NCBI GenBank assembly: GCA_030647435.1
Contig: JAUSJX010000129.1
Coordinates: 1-57,812 of the forward strand
DNA: 57,812 bases
Reading direction: 5' to 3'
Source of the DNA: Candidatus Rokuibacteriota bacterium
GTDB taxonomy: Bacteria; Methylomirabilota; Methylomirabilia; Rokubacteriales; CSP1-6
Part shown: piece by piece, positions 35,487-44,980 of the stretch
How positions within the stretch are numbered: the first letter of the stretch is position 1
How the letters are laid out: each line of letters opens with the position of its first letter
Program-made: the position numbers and the translations under genes
The notes under the pieces: generated by a model
Seen by the model: the letters and a program-made list of their open reading frames with translations, nothing else
Databases searched by the model: none
Told to the model about the DNA's origin: nothing

Positions 35487-35708
35487 CTACATCGCCCAGC
35501 GCTTCATCATCACTGCCTTGACGGCCCGGAGGCGCTCGGGGCTCGGCGCCTCGCCTGCCCGCCCCACGGCCTGGAGCACGGTGCTGCGCTCATCGGCCGA
35601 CAGCGTGAACTCGGCCAGGGCCGCCGCAGGGTCACGCACGAGCTCGCCGAGGAAATCCGGATCGATCATGATCCGCCCGACCAGGTCGCGGAAACCCTGA
35701 GGCTCCAT
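35487..35708 (-). CDS. Os1348/NHLP-clan-like small peptide
   Basis: 73 aa from the ATG at 35708, with AAAGGGGG about 4 nt upstream. The sequence begins MEPQGFRDLVGRIMIDPDFL and continues ELVRDPAAALAEFTLSADER, the pattern of NHLP (nitrile-hydratase leader peptide) clan proteins such as the Os1348 type, where a helical leader precedes a variable core. No Gly-Gly cleavage site is obvious; the tail ends AVMMKRWAM. It starts a run with the CNB and PqqD-M50-like genes. Likely a RiPP-type precursor or a non-precursor NHLP relative. Confidence 0.72.
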   Translation of the reverse strand: MEPQGFRDLVGRIMIDPDFLGELVRDPAAALAEFTLSADERSTVLQAVGRAGEAPSPERLRAVKAVMMKRWAM

Positions 35709-35727
35709 ACGCCCCCTTTGAATCAGA

Positions 35728-35806
35728 TGGTGACCCCGGCGGGATTTGAACCCGCGGTCTCGACCTTGAAAGGGTCGCGTCCTGGGCCAGGCTAGACGAC
35801 GGGGTC
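35728..35806 (-). tRNA. tRNA-Glu (UUC)
   Basis: On the minus strand the acceptor stem GACCCCG pairs with CGGGGTC, followed by discriminator A and an encoded CCA. The anticodon loop CTTTCAA gives anticodon UUC, with a 5-bp stem CGACC/GGTCG. The T-arm has GGTTCAAATCC. It lies 19 nt upstream of the NHLP-clan peptide start. Confidence 0.95.
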
Positions 35807-35915
35807 TAAACCTCTGTGACACATTGCGAAACCGAAGTCGAGAGTAGCAGAGCCCGTTGGGGATGACAAGTTGGAGCTGGCGGACGCGGGATTCGAGGCC
35901 GGAACGGCCGGCGGA

Positions 35916-36281
35916 TCAGGTCAGCGGGACGTAATCGTACTCGCCGATGCCCTGGAGCACGAGAAAGGTCGCTGAGGTGTCGCCGCCGTTGGTCACGAGA
36001 TGCGGCCGGCCGGGGCGGACCGCGTAGGTCTCCCCCGGGCCGAGCCTGATCTCCTCCTTCGGGTCGCGCAGGAAGAGCCGGAGCCTGCCTTCGAGGACGT
36101 AGAAGGTGTCCTGGACCGTGGTGTGGTAGTGCCACGGCACCTGCTGCTTCGGGCCGATCTGGAGCTCCGAGATCCGGAAGCCCGGCCGCTCTGCGTGCCG
36201 CGCACGCCGCTCGACCTCGTAGAGCCCGCTTGAGTCCTTGACGCCCTTGGCGGCCGTCGCCATCAGCTTGTTCGGCTTCAT
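35916..36281 (-). CDS. Cupin-domain protein
   Basis: 121 aa from the ATG at 36281 with GGAGG 6 nt upstream. It is a single cupin: metal-binding box one VPWHYHTTVQDTFYVLEGR (about 48-66; His, His, and a Gln-Asp where Glu is usual) and box two RPHLVTNGGD (about 93-102). Such small cupins range from isomerases to dioxygenases and binding proteins. It is flanked by tRNA-Lys and tRNA-Glu and is transcribed in the same direction. No substrate can be named. Confidence 0.85.
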   Translation of the reverse strand: MKPNKLMATAAKGVKDSSGLYEVERRARHAERPGFRISELQIGPKQQVPWHYHTTVQDTFYVLEGRLRLFLRDPKEEIRLGPGETYAVRPGRPHLVTNGGDTSATFLVLQGIGEYDYVPLT

Positions 36282-36334
36282 GCACGCCTCCTTCCGCTGG
36301 CCAGAGATTCCCACCACGGGACGGACGAAGTGAA

Positions 36335-36410
36335 TGGTGAGCCGTGGTGGGATCGAACCACCGACCCCCTGATTAAAAGTCAGGTGCTCTACCAACTGAG
36401 CTAACGGCTC
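36335..36410 (-). tRNA. tRNA-Lys (UUU)
   Basis: On the minus strand GAGCCGT pairs with ACGGCTC, with discriminator A and an encoded CCA. The D-arm TAGCTCAGTTGGTAGAGC and T-arm GGTTCGATCCC are standard. The anticodon loop CTTTTAA gives anticodon UUU, so the tRNA reads AAA/AAG. Confidence 0.96.
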
Positions 36411-36423
36411 ACGCGATCCTTCT

Positions 36424-36794
36424 TCACACCGTCACCAGACCGAGACTCAGGAGGAGGGCGCGGTCGACCTCCCTCACCGTCTGGGCCTTCAAGGCCCCGA
36501 GACGACGGACCAGCCGCGCTTTGTCTACCGAGCGGAGCTGATTCAAGAGCACGACGGAATCGACCGCGAGCCCCCCTTCCGACGCTCTCACCAGGACCTC
36601 CGTCGGATAAGTGGGTCCTCAAACCTGGATGTCATCGCCGCGACAATCGTGATCGGGCTCCAACGATTCCCGATGTCGTTCTGGATCACTACAGCAGGGC
36701 GGGTCTTCTTCACCTCGGCCCCGATCGTCGGGTCGAAGTTGACCAGGTAGACGTCGCCTCTCCGCGGCCTCCTTACCTCCGCCGCCTTTGCCAT
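36424..36794 (-). pseudogene. mazF: MazF-like toxin, frameshifted
   Basis: The first about 60 residues follow MazF toxins closely: RRGDVYLVNFDPTIGAEVKK, TRPAVVIQNDIGN, SPITIVAAMTSRFEDPL. The frame then ends after RRRSW. In the neighbouring frame the sequence resumes as YPTEVLVRASEGG, DSVVLLNQLRSVDKARLV and ends DRALLLSLGLVTV at a TGA (36426-36424). One missing base near 36608-36612 (CT-TAT where CTNTAT is expected) explains the break. Intact MazF is an mRNA interferase. The start at 36794 overlaps the antitoxin by 22 nt. The gene is either truly decayed or carries an assembly error. Confidence 0.85.
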
Positions 36795-36973
36795 GCCTGC
36801 TCGTCCACGCTGAACCACTCCTTGGCCAGAGCCAAGTCCCGTGCCGCACGCTCTTGGGCACCTTCTTTGAGAAGTCGCTTGATCTGAGTGCCGTCGCGCT
36901 CGTGGACGACGTGCTTCACCGTTTCAACGATGACGCGGCTGCGGTTCCGACGAATAGCTTCCCTCGGAATCAT
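36773..36973 (-). CDS. MazE-like antitoxin
   Basis: 66 aa from the ATG at 36973. A charged helical protein (MIPREAIRRNRSRVIVETVK start, ending SVDEQAWQRRRR) that directly precedes and overlaps the MazF-like toxin, the classic antitoxin position. The N-terminus has a beta-strand/helix pattern compatible with a ribbon-helix-helix DNA-binding antitoxin. It stays intact while its toxin is frameshifted. Assignment is mainly by position and size. Confidence 0.7.
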   Translation of the reverse strand: MIPREAIRRNRSRVIVETVKHVVHERDGTQIKRLLKEGAQERAARDLALAKEWFSVDEQAWQRRRR

Positions 36974-37050
36974 GACGTTCACAGCATACGCAGGCGACGT
37001 ACGTATGTCAAAACTGGGCGCGTGTGTCGCCGATTGGATACACCGACAGC

Positions 37051-38374
<1,324 letters not shown>

Positions 38375-38382
<8 letters not shown>

Positions 38383-39697
38383 GACGCGTACCTCCCATGT
38401 CCGGAAAATGGCGGGCGGGGTCGGCCAGGATCTCGGCGGCCGCCGCGCGCCGCTCGCCGCCCTTGCCGTCCAGCGGGATCACCCGCACCTGCTCGGCGTC
38501 CGCTCCCGGCTCGCCGATCACGAGCGCCCACCGGGCGCGCTGCTGCCGCGCGTAGGCGAGCGACGCGTCGAGCCCGCGGCTCAAAATGTCCCTCGCCACT
38601 GCCGCTCCGAGGTCCCTTAAGCGCCGCGACAGAGCCAACGCGCGGACCTTGTCGGCCGTGAAGTCGATGATGAAGAAGTCCGGACCCGGTACCGGCGCGG
38701 CCGCGCCCTGGTTCTCGATCGCCAGCAGCACGCGGCCCACCTCGAAGGCGAAGCCCGTGGCGGGGCAGTCGTAGCCGAAGCGCGCCAGCATGTGATCGTA
38801 GCGGCCGCCGCCCGCCAGCGGCGCCCCGAGCCCGGAGACGTAGGCCTCGAAGTGCACGCCCGAGTAGTAGTCGAAGCCGCTGACCTCGCCCAGATCGAGC
38901 AGCACCGCGTCGGCGAGGCCGTAAACGGTGAGCAGCCGGTACACCTCCGCCAGGTTGGCGAGCGCCGCCTCTGAGCGCGGGTTCTTGACGAGGCGCTCGG
39001 CGCGCTCGAGGACGTCGCCACGGCCGTAGAGGTCCGGCAGCGCCAGCAGGAGCTCACCCACGGCCGCGGGTGCGCCCAGCCCCGCCACGATGCGCTCCAG
39101 CGCGGAGACGTCCTTCCGGCCGAGGGCCGAGCGCAGCTCGCGCGCCGTGGCCTCGTCGGCGCCTAGGTCTTCCAGGATGCCGCGGAAGAAATCCGCTTGT
39201 CCAACATCCAGCTGGAATCGTTCGAGCCCGAGCGCGCGGAGGCCTTCCACCGCCATGGCGATCAGCTCGGCGTCGCCCTCGGGGTTGGGCAGGCCGACCA
39301 GCTCCGCGCCCGCCTGGTAGAACTCGCGGTAGCGCCCGACGTGCGGCTCGTCGTAGCGGAAGACGTTGGTCAGGTAGGCCAGGCGCAGCGGCTTGGGCTC
39401 CTCGCGCATCCGCGTGGCGACGATGCGCGCGATCTGCGGCGTCACGTCGGCGCGCAGGGCCAGGAGCCGGCCGCTCTCGCGGTCCACCATCTTGAACATC
39501 CGCTCCTGGAGCTCCTGGTCCGTTCCCTGGGCGAGCACGTCGAAGTACTCGTACGCGGACGTGACGATGTCCCGGTAGCCCCACTTGCGGAAGACGCCGA
39601 GCAGCTCGGTCTCGACGCGCCGCTTCTGCGCGGCCTCGTCGGGCAGGTAGATCTTGGCGCCCTTGGGCAGTTGGGTCTGCTGGATCCTGCGGTCCAT
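38375..39697 (-). CDS. hisZ: ATP phosphoribosyltransferase regulatory subunit
   Basis: 440 aa, a histidyl-tRNA-synthetase-like protein without aminoacylation. Class II motif 2 (RADVTPQIARIVATR) and YEYFDVL, VFRYDEPHVGRYREFYQAGAE are recognisable, as is the C-terminal domain. HisZ is needed by short-form HisG for the first step of histidine biosynthesis; hisG itself is not in this window. It is followed by purA with an 8-nt overlap, a known pairing. A class II HisRS would have the HisA motif and a C-terminal anticodon domain, which here is reduced. Confidence 0.93.
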
Positions 39698-39779
39698 CTC
39701 AGCCCTCGCCTCCCCCCGGTCCGCGCCTGCGGCGCGGCAGACGAGTGTCGGCTCGAAAGTCCACCATGCGTCCCCGCTC

Positions 39780-40406
39780 TTACCGGCCCGCCGGGACGGC
39801 GTCGAGGTGGACGAGGGTGTTCATGCGGTGCAGCGCCGTCCAGTCGTCGCGGAACTCGAGCTCCGAGATGCCCGTCGGCGCCGAGTGCAGCGACCAGATG
39901 CGCTCGAGCCCGAGCCCGAGCACTTCCAGGATCAGGATGCGCACGGGGATGCCGTGGGCGACGAGACAGACGACCGCATCGGGATGCCCGGCGCGCAGCC
40001 GCTCGAGGCCGCCAAGTATGCGCTCGCGCGCCTGGACGAGGCTCTCACCGCCGGGCGGCGAGACCAGGTGCGGCGTCTTGGCCCAGCCCTCGTAGAGGGC
40101 CGCGTCGCGCGCCCGCGCCTCGTCGAGCGTCAGGCCTTCCCACTGGCCGAAGCCCAGCTCCTTGAAGGCCGGGTCCGTCTCGACCTCGAGGCCGTGGGGC
40201 GCCGCGATCGCCGCGGCCGTGTCGCGCGCGCGCCGGAGCGGGCTCGCGTAGACGGCGGCGAAGGTATGCTCCTTGAGCTCGCGGGCGGCGGCTTCGGCCT
40301 GGATGAGGCCTTCCGCGGATAGAGGGGTATCCGTCCAGCCCTGGTACCGGCGTTCCCGGTTCCAGGCCGTTTCCCCGTGACGTAGGAGCAGGAGTCTCAG
40401 TGACAT
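39780..40406 (-). CDS. Histidine-phosphatase family protein (phosphoglycerate-mutase-like)
   Basis: 208 aa from the ATG at 40406. The phospho-His motif LLRHGETAWNRERRYQG is at about 7-23, the acidic catalytic residue is in ELGFGQWEGLTLDEA (Glu), and the second His is in LVAHGIPVRI. The family includes cofactor-dependent phosphoglycerate mutases and CobC-like alpha-ribazole phosphatases. The GQWEG sequence occurs in broad-specificity phosphatases. No cobalamin genes are nearby. Substrate undetermined. Confidence 0.9.
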   Translation of the reverse strand: MSLRLLLLRHGETAWNRERRYQGWTDTPLSAEGLIQAEAAARELKEHTFAAVYASPLRRARDTAAAIAAPHGLEVETDPAFKELGFGQWEGLTLDEARARDAALYEGWAKTPHLVSPPGGESLVQARERILGGLERLRAGHPDAVVCLVAHGIPVRILILEVLGLGLERIWSLHSAPTGISELEFRDDWTALHRMNTLVHLDAVPAGR

Positions 40407-40472
40407 GGCCAAGCCAGTATCTTACCCCCGGAGGGCGACAATTCCGCAAATGGCAAGGAGGGTGGTTCCGGA

Positions 40473-40580
40473 CTACTTCTTGGGGGTCGCCGGAACCGGC
40501 TTTGGAAGCATGAACGGCTTCTTCATCACCTCAACTCGGGACGCCTTATTCGAGGAGGACGCTACGCGTTTGTCGTTCAT
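40473..40580 (-). CDS. 35-aa small protein
   Basis: ATG at 40580, stop TAG at 40475-40473. A strong ribosome-binding site (AAGGAGGT, 5 nt from the ATG) overlaps the stop codon of the upstream DUF6941-like gene. The sequence is basic and Pro-rich (MNDKRVASSSNKASRVEVMK, then PFMLPKPVPATPKK). No homology is recognised. The ribosome-binding site and coupling make it more likely to be expressed than most short frames here. Confidence 0.55.
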   Translation of the reverse strand: MNDKRVASSSNKASRVEVMKKPFMLPKPVPATPKK

Positions 40581-40590
40581 GTGAACCTCC

Positions 40591-41019
40591 TTACCGCTCA
40601 TCCATCTGTATCACAGTGAAGACCACGCCGCCAACATACCGATCGCCCGCAAAGAGCCGGAACTCATAGCGCCCTGGGCGCTCGAAGATGAGGCGGTCAA
40701 GATTGAAGATCAACTCGCTGAAGCCCATGCGGTCTCCGACCGTCATTTCGACGTCCACGCGCCCAACGGATAGCTCGTCTTCCAGGCGAACCAGCTCCAG
40801 CCGGATCTGGTAGTGGCCCTCCGCGTCTGTGACCCGAGCGTACACGGCCGTCGGCCGAGCCCAGGCGAGCGGAAACTCGGCGCCGCGAATCTGATCGAAG
40901 ATGCCTACGAGACTTACCTTGTTCGTCTCGGCCTCTCGAATTGCCTGATCGGAGACCAGCATCGCCTGAAGGACAGGGCGCGGCAATTCGCGGCCGACGC
41001 CGGAATCGGGAATAGCCAT
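40591..41019 (-). CDS. DUF6941-like protein
   Basis: 142 aa. It opens with PVLQAMLVSDQAIREAETNK and KVSLVGIFDQI, then a beta-rich region with RLELVRLEDELSVGR, as in DUF6941-type proteins of unknown function. No signal peptide or membrane helix. Preceded by a short gap from the class-V aminotransferase (92 nt away) and followed by the 35-aa gene on the same transcript. The function of the family is not known; a small binding or sensor domain is a fair guess. Confidence 0.72.
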   Translation of the reverse strand: MAIPDSGVGRELPRPVLQAMLVSDQAIREAETNKVSLVGIFDQIRGAEFPLAWARPTAVYARVTDAEGHYQIRLELVRLEDELSVGRVDVEMTVGDRMGFSELIFNLDRLIFERPGRYEFRLFAGDRYVGGVVFTVIQMDER

Positions 41020-41111
41020 AGTCCCGGTACTGTATAGGATCTGAAGTGGCCGTCCCAGAGTCTCAGAAGTAATACACCAGGCGGAAGGCAGCGTAGGGCC
41101 TTGAACCGCGG

Positions 41112-42254
41112 CTACCCCCGCTCGACGAAAACCTTCTGGGCGGCCCCGAGCGACGCGCCGAAGTCCACGGGATGGCCGAGCTCGTGGAGCACCTGCTCGA
41201 GGGCGGCCAGCGCCGTCAGCACGTCGAAGTCGCTGACGTAGCCCATGTGGCCGAGGCGGAAGACCTGGCCCTTCATCTCCCCCTGCCCGCCCGCGATGGT
41301 GATGTTGTGGGACGTCGAATAGGTCGCCAGGATCTTCTCGCTGTCGATGCCCTTGGGCGAGACCACGGCCGTGAGCGCAGGGCTCGGGTTCGCCTTGGCG
41401 AAGAGCTCGAGACCGAGCGCTTCGACACCCGAGCGCGTGGCCCGGGCCAGACGTTCGTGGCGCTGGAAGACCTGGGCCAAACCCTCGGCGTCGATCATGC
41501 GCAGGACTTCACGCAGCCCGACCATGATGCTGACGGCCGGCGTGAAGCGCGGCTCGTTCTTGTCCATCCACTTCTTTTCAGCCTGGAGATCGAAGTAGTA
41601 CTTGGGCAGCCGCGATGCCTTGATGTGGCCCCAGGCCTTCTCTGACACGGCGCAGAAGGAAAGGCCCGGCGGCAGCATCAACCCCTTCTGCGAGCCCGAG
41701 ACCACGATGTCCACCCCCCAGGCGTCCATCTGGAGATCGGCAATGCCGAGCGAGGACACGGCGTCCACGATCAGGATCTTGTCCGTGCCGCGCGTCACGG
41801 CGGCCATACCCTTGACGTCGTGGAGCACGGCGGTGGACGACTCGCTGTGCTGCATCAGCACGGCCCGGACTCCCGGGTGCTCCGTGAGCGCCTGCGCGAA
41901 GCGCGCGGCGGGCACGGTGTTGCCGAAGGGCGCCTCGAGCGCGATCGTCTTGACGCCGTAGGCCGCGCAAAGCTCCAGGAAGCGCTCGCCGAACTTGCCC
42001 GCCTTGAGGACCAGCACCGTGTCCCCGGCCGACAGCGTGTTCGCCACCGCGGCCTCCATGGCGCCCGTGCCCGAGGAGGCCATGGCGATGACGTCGTGGG
42101 AGGTCTGGAAGAGCCGCTTGAGCCCCGCGCGCACCTCGACGGAGAGCGCCTCGTACTCGGGCGTCCGGTGATGGATGATCGGCTGGGCCATGGCCAGCAG
42201 GACATGAGGCGGGACGGGCGTCGGGCCCGGCGCCATCAGCTGGTACTTCTTCAT
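41112..42254 (-). CDS. Class V aminotransferase (alanine/serine--glyoxylate type)
   Basis: 380 aa from the ATG at 42254. It begins MKKYQLMAPGPTPVPPHVLL, has SSGTGAMEAAVAN in the cofactor-binding region, and the PLP Lys in VVSGSQKGLMLPPGLSF (about 196). It ends GHPVDFGASLGAAQKVFVER. This is the alanine--glyoxylate/serine--pyruvate aminotransferase group, which transfers amino groups between serine, alanine, aspartate and glyoxylate. The window contains a paralogue at 55671-56909, which is paired with a 2-hydroxyacid dehydrogenase. Cytoplasmic, homodimeric by family. Confidence 0.92.
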   Translation of the reverse strand: MKKYQLMAPGPTPVPPHVLLAMAQPIIHHRTPEYEALSVEVRAGLKRLFQTSHDVIAMASSGTGAMEAAVANTLSAGDTVLVLKAGKFGERFLELCAAYGVKTIALEAPFGNTVPAARFAQALTEHPGVRAVLMQHSESSTAVLHDVKGMAAVTRGTDKILIVDAVSSLGIADLQMDAWGVDIVVSGSQKGLMLPPGLSFCAVSEKAWGHIKASRLPKYYFDLQAEKKWMDKNEPRFTPAVSIMVGLREVLRMIDAEGLAQVFQRHERLARATRSGVEALGLELFAKANPSPALTAVVSPKGIDSEKILATYSTSHNITIAGGQGEMKGQVFRLGHMGYVSDFDVLTALAALEQVLHELGHPVDFGASLGAAQKVFVERG

Positions 42255-42345
42255 TCGCCGCTCCTCTTCGTCAGTAGTGCGCTGGCGTGGTGTGTGCGCT
42301 GTTCCCACACTAGCAGAAGGCGCGCGCCCGAGGCAACGGAGAGGT

Positions 42346-44400
42346 ATGATTTCCGCTATGCCGCCTCGGACCGTCCGCACCATGTGCCCCATGAACTGCC
42401 ATCCGACCTTCTGCGGGATGCTGGTGGAGGTGTCAGAGAAGGGCCGGCTGCTGGGCGTCAAGGGCGACCAGGACAATCCGGACAGCCGGGGCTTCCTCTG
42501 CATCCGCGGGAGAGCCGCAGCCGAGATCCCCCACAACGGGCTCAGGCTGACCCAGCCGCTCGTGCGCGACGGCAGGCGCGGCGAGGACCGCTGGCGGCCC
42601 GTCTCATGGGACGAGGCGCTCGAGCGCATCATCTCCGCCATCGACGCGTCCAGGCGCGAGCGTGTCGGCTTCTGGTTCGGCCACGGCGCCCACGTCACCG
42701 GCATCAACCGGCCGCTCATCATGCGCTTCGGTCACCTGGGCGGCATGCAGGTCTGGAACCCGGCCATCGTCTGCTGGGCCATGGGCGCCTACGGGCTGGC
42801 GCTCACGGGCGTCATCGAGGCCAACACGAAGGAGGACATGGCCGCGCACTCGCGCCAGGTCATCCTCTGGGGCGCGAACCTCGCGAGCCATCCGACCACC
42901 GCGCCGCATCTCATCGAGGCGCGGCGGCGGGGGGCGCGCGTCATCGCCATCGACGTGAGGCGGGCCGAGGCCTCGCGCCACGCGGACGAGACGTGGCTCA
43001 TCCGCCCAGGCACCGACGCCGCGCTCGCGCTGGCGATGGCCCACGTCATCGTCGCCGAGGGGCTCGTGGCCCGCGACTTCATCTCGCGGCAGACGGTGGG
43101 CTACGAGGCGTATGCGAAGCACCTCGAGCGCTTCACTCCCGAATGGGCCGCGGCGGAAACGGGGCTCGCGGCGGAAGACATCAGACGGCTCGCGCGCGAG
43201 TACGCGGCGAGCAAGCCGGCCATGATCATCGTGGGCGGCGCCAGCATGTACAAGCACCGGCACGGCTGGCAGCCCGGACGCGCCATCGCCACCCTGCCCG
43301 CGCTCACGGGCCAGCTGGGCATGGCGGGAGGCGGCTTCGGTCCGCGCCATCGATCGTTCCCCACGGGAGATCACTTCGCCGATCTGACGGCCCTCGACCG
43401 CCGCCCCGCGGGCCCCTGGGTGCCGAGCCACATGGCCTCGATCGCGCAGTGCATCCGCGAGGGCCGGCTCGACGTGCTCCTCACGGCCGGAACCGACATG
43501 CTCAACTCGTTCTCTGACGCGGGCGCGATCGAGCGGGACCTCGAGCGCGTGGGCCTGATCGTGGCCTACGACATCTTCGCCAACGACACGATCAGGCGCG
43601 TGGCGGACATCGTCCTGCCCGGGACAGTTTGGCTGGAGGACCTGGGGATCAAGGAGACCGCCACCCACCTGTACTTAATGGATAGGGCGCTCGACCCCGC
43701 CGGGGCGTGCCGGCCCCTGATTGCCGTGCTGAGGGAGCTGGCCGAGCGACTGTCCATCAACGACTTCTTCCCCTGGGACTCGCTCGAGGAGTATATGGAC
43801 GCGCTGCTGGCCCCTCAGCAGGACGGGGCGCTGACCGTGGCGCGGCTGAGAGAGCTGGGCGGCATGGCGGAGAGGAGCAAGCTCTCGCATGTGCCGTACC
43901 GCGAGGGCGGCTACGCGACCCCATCGGGCAAGGTCGAGTTCTACTCCGAGCGCGCGAAGTCCCTCGGCCTTCCTCCTCTCCCCGACTACACGCCGCCCGA
44001 GCCGGATTCAGCCGGCTTCCCGCTCGAGTTCCGCCAGGGTCGCGTCCTGACGGCCTTCCATTCTTTCTACGACAACGGCCGCGCCCTGCCGATGCTTGCC
44101 CGGGCTGAGCCTCACGCGGAGGTCTGGATTCATCCCGCCGACGCCCTGCCCCGCGGCATCACCGTCGGGAGCCGGATCGAGCTCGTGAATCAGCGCGGCC
44201 GCTTCGAGGCCGTCGCCCGCGTGACCGAGGACGTCCTGCCGGGCGTGGTGTGGGCGCGCGACGGCTGGCCGGGGCTCAACACGCTGACGAGCGGCGAGGC
44301 GTGTCTCGGGCCCGAGGCCAGCGACGGCCTCGACCCGCGGATCCCGGGCGGCCAGTCCGCCTACGACGCGCGCGTCGAGGTGCGTCCGATTCCCGCGTGA
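42346..44400 (+). CDS. Molybdopterin oxidoreductase (DMSO-reductase family)
   Basis: 684 aa from the ATG at 42346 (GGAG 5 nt before it), or 680 aa from 42358. The N-terminal [4Fe-4S] Cys are in MCPMNCHPTFCGMLVEV and GFLCIRG. The pterin-binding regions include LWGANLASHPTT, ATGCDM-like LLTAGTDMLNSF, and the C-terminal domain ends with VARVTEDVLPGVVWARDGWP. There is no Tat signal, so it is cytoplasmic. Its genomic partner is a (frameshifted) histidine phosphatase, overlapping by 1 nt. The substrate cannot be deduced; such solo enzymes act on various small oxo compounds. Confidence 0.9.
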   Translation: MISAMPPRTVRTMCPMNCHPTFCGMLVEVSEKGRLLGVKGDQDNPDSRGFLCIRGRAAAEIPHNGLRLTQPLVRDGRRGEDRWRPVSWDEALERIISAIDASRRERVGFWFGHGAHVTGINRPLIMRFGHLGGMQVWNPAIVCWAMGAYGLALTGVIEANTKEDMAAHSRQVILWGANLASHPTTAPHLIEARRRGARVIAIDVRRAEASRHADETWLIRPGTDAALALAMAHVIVAEGLVARDFISRQTVGYEAYAKHLERFTPEWAAAETGLAAEDIRRLAREYAASKPAMIIVGGASMYKHRHGWQPGRAIATLPALTGQLGMAGGGFGPRHRSFPTGDHFADLTALDRRPAGPWVPSHMASIAQCIREGRLDVLLTAGTDMLNSFSDAGAIERDLERVGLIVAYDIFANDTIRRVADIVLPGTVWLEDLGIKETATHLYLMDRALDPAGACRPLIAVLRELAERLSINDFFPWDSLEEYMDALLAPQQDGALTVARLRELGGMAERSKLSHVPYREGGYATPSGKVEFYSERAKSLGLPPLPDYTPPEPDSAGFPLEFRQGRVLTAFHSFYDNGRALPMLARAEPHAEVWIHPADALPRGITVGSRIELVNQRGRFEAVARVTEDVLPGVVWARDGWPGLNTLTSGEACLGPEASDGLDPRIPGGQSAYDARVEVRPIPA

Positions 44401-44968
44401 TGCTCCCTCGCGCAGGGGTCCTCGCCCTGGCGCTCCTGGCGCTTCCCGCCCAGGCCGACGCCAGCGAGGCGCTGTGGGCTCTTCTCAAGTCAGGCGGCCA
44501 GGTCGTGATCATGCGCCATGCATCCACGGACGGGACGGCCGGCGACCCGGACACCATGCGTCCCGAGGACTGCAGCACCCAGCGCAATCTCTCCCCCTCG
44601 GGACGCGACGACGCCAGACGCATCGGCAACGCCTTCAGGGCGCGCGGCATCGCGGTGGACGACGTACGCTCGGGCGTCTGGTGCCGCTGCCTCGACACGC
44701 CACGCTGGCCTTCGGCATGGCGAACCCGTGGCTCCCGCTCAACTCCTTCTTCCGCAACCGCGACCGCGAGCCCGGCCAGACGGGCGCGGTGCGCAACCTG
44801 GTCAGCCGTCACCGCGGCGGGACGCTCATCCTCGTCACCCACCAGGTGAACATCACGGCGCTGACGGGCCTCTACCCCGCCGAGGGCGAGATGATCGTCC
44901 TGACGCCTCGCGGCGGCGACTTCACCGTCGCCGGACGCGTCAAACCCGCCGACGTGACCCAGAACTGA
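44400..44968 (+). pseudogene. Periplasmic histidine phosphatase, frameshifted
   Basis: The ATG at 44400 overlaps the stop of the molybdopterin gene. A signal peptide (cleavage near AQADASEA) is followed by the RHA motif VVIMRHASTDGTAGDP, DCSTQRNLS and VRSGVWCRCLDT. The frame then turns into Arg/Ser-rich noise. In another frame the protein resumes with TLAFGMANPWLPLNSFF and REPGQTGAVRNLV, up to TPRGGDFTVAGRVKP and the stop at 44968. One base is missing near 44700 (ACG-CC where a GCC is expected). Family members carry a His phosphatase domain in the periplasm. Confidence 0.8.
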
Positions 44969-44980
44969 ACGCGCGCCGTC

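Noticed and set aside
41045-41111. Minus-strand sequence reading RPYAAFRLVYYF and stop, like the end of an outer-membrane beta barrel
   Set aside because: Only about a dozen residues are suggestive and the frame runs back into the aminotransferase gene; too short to call a remnant.
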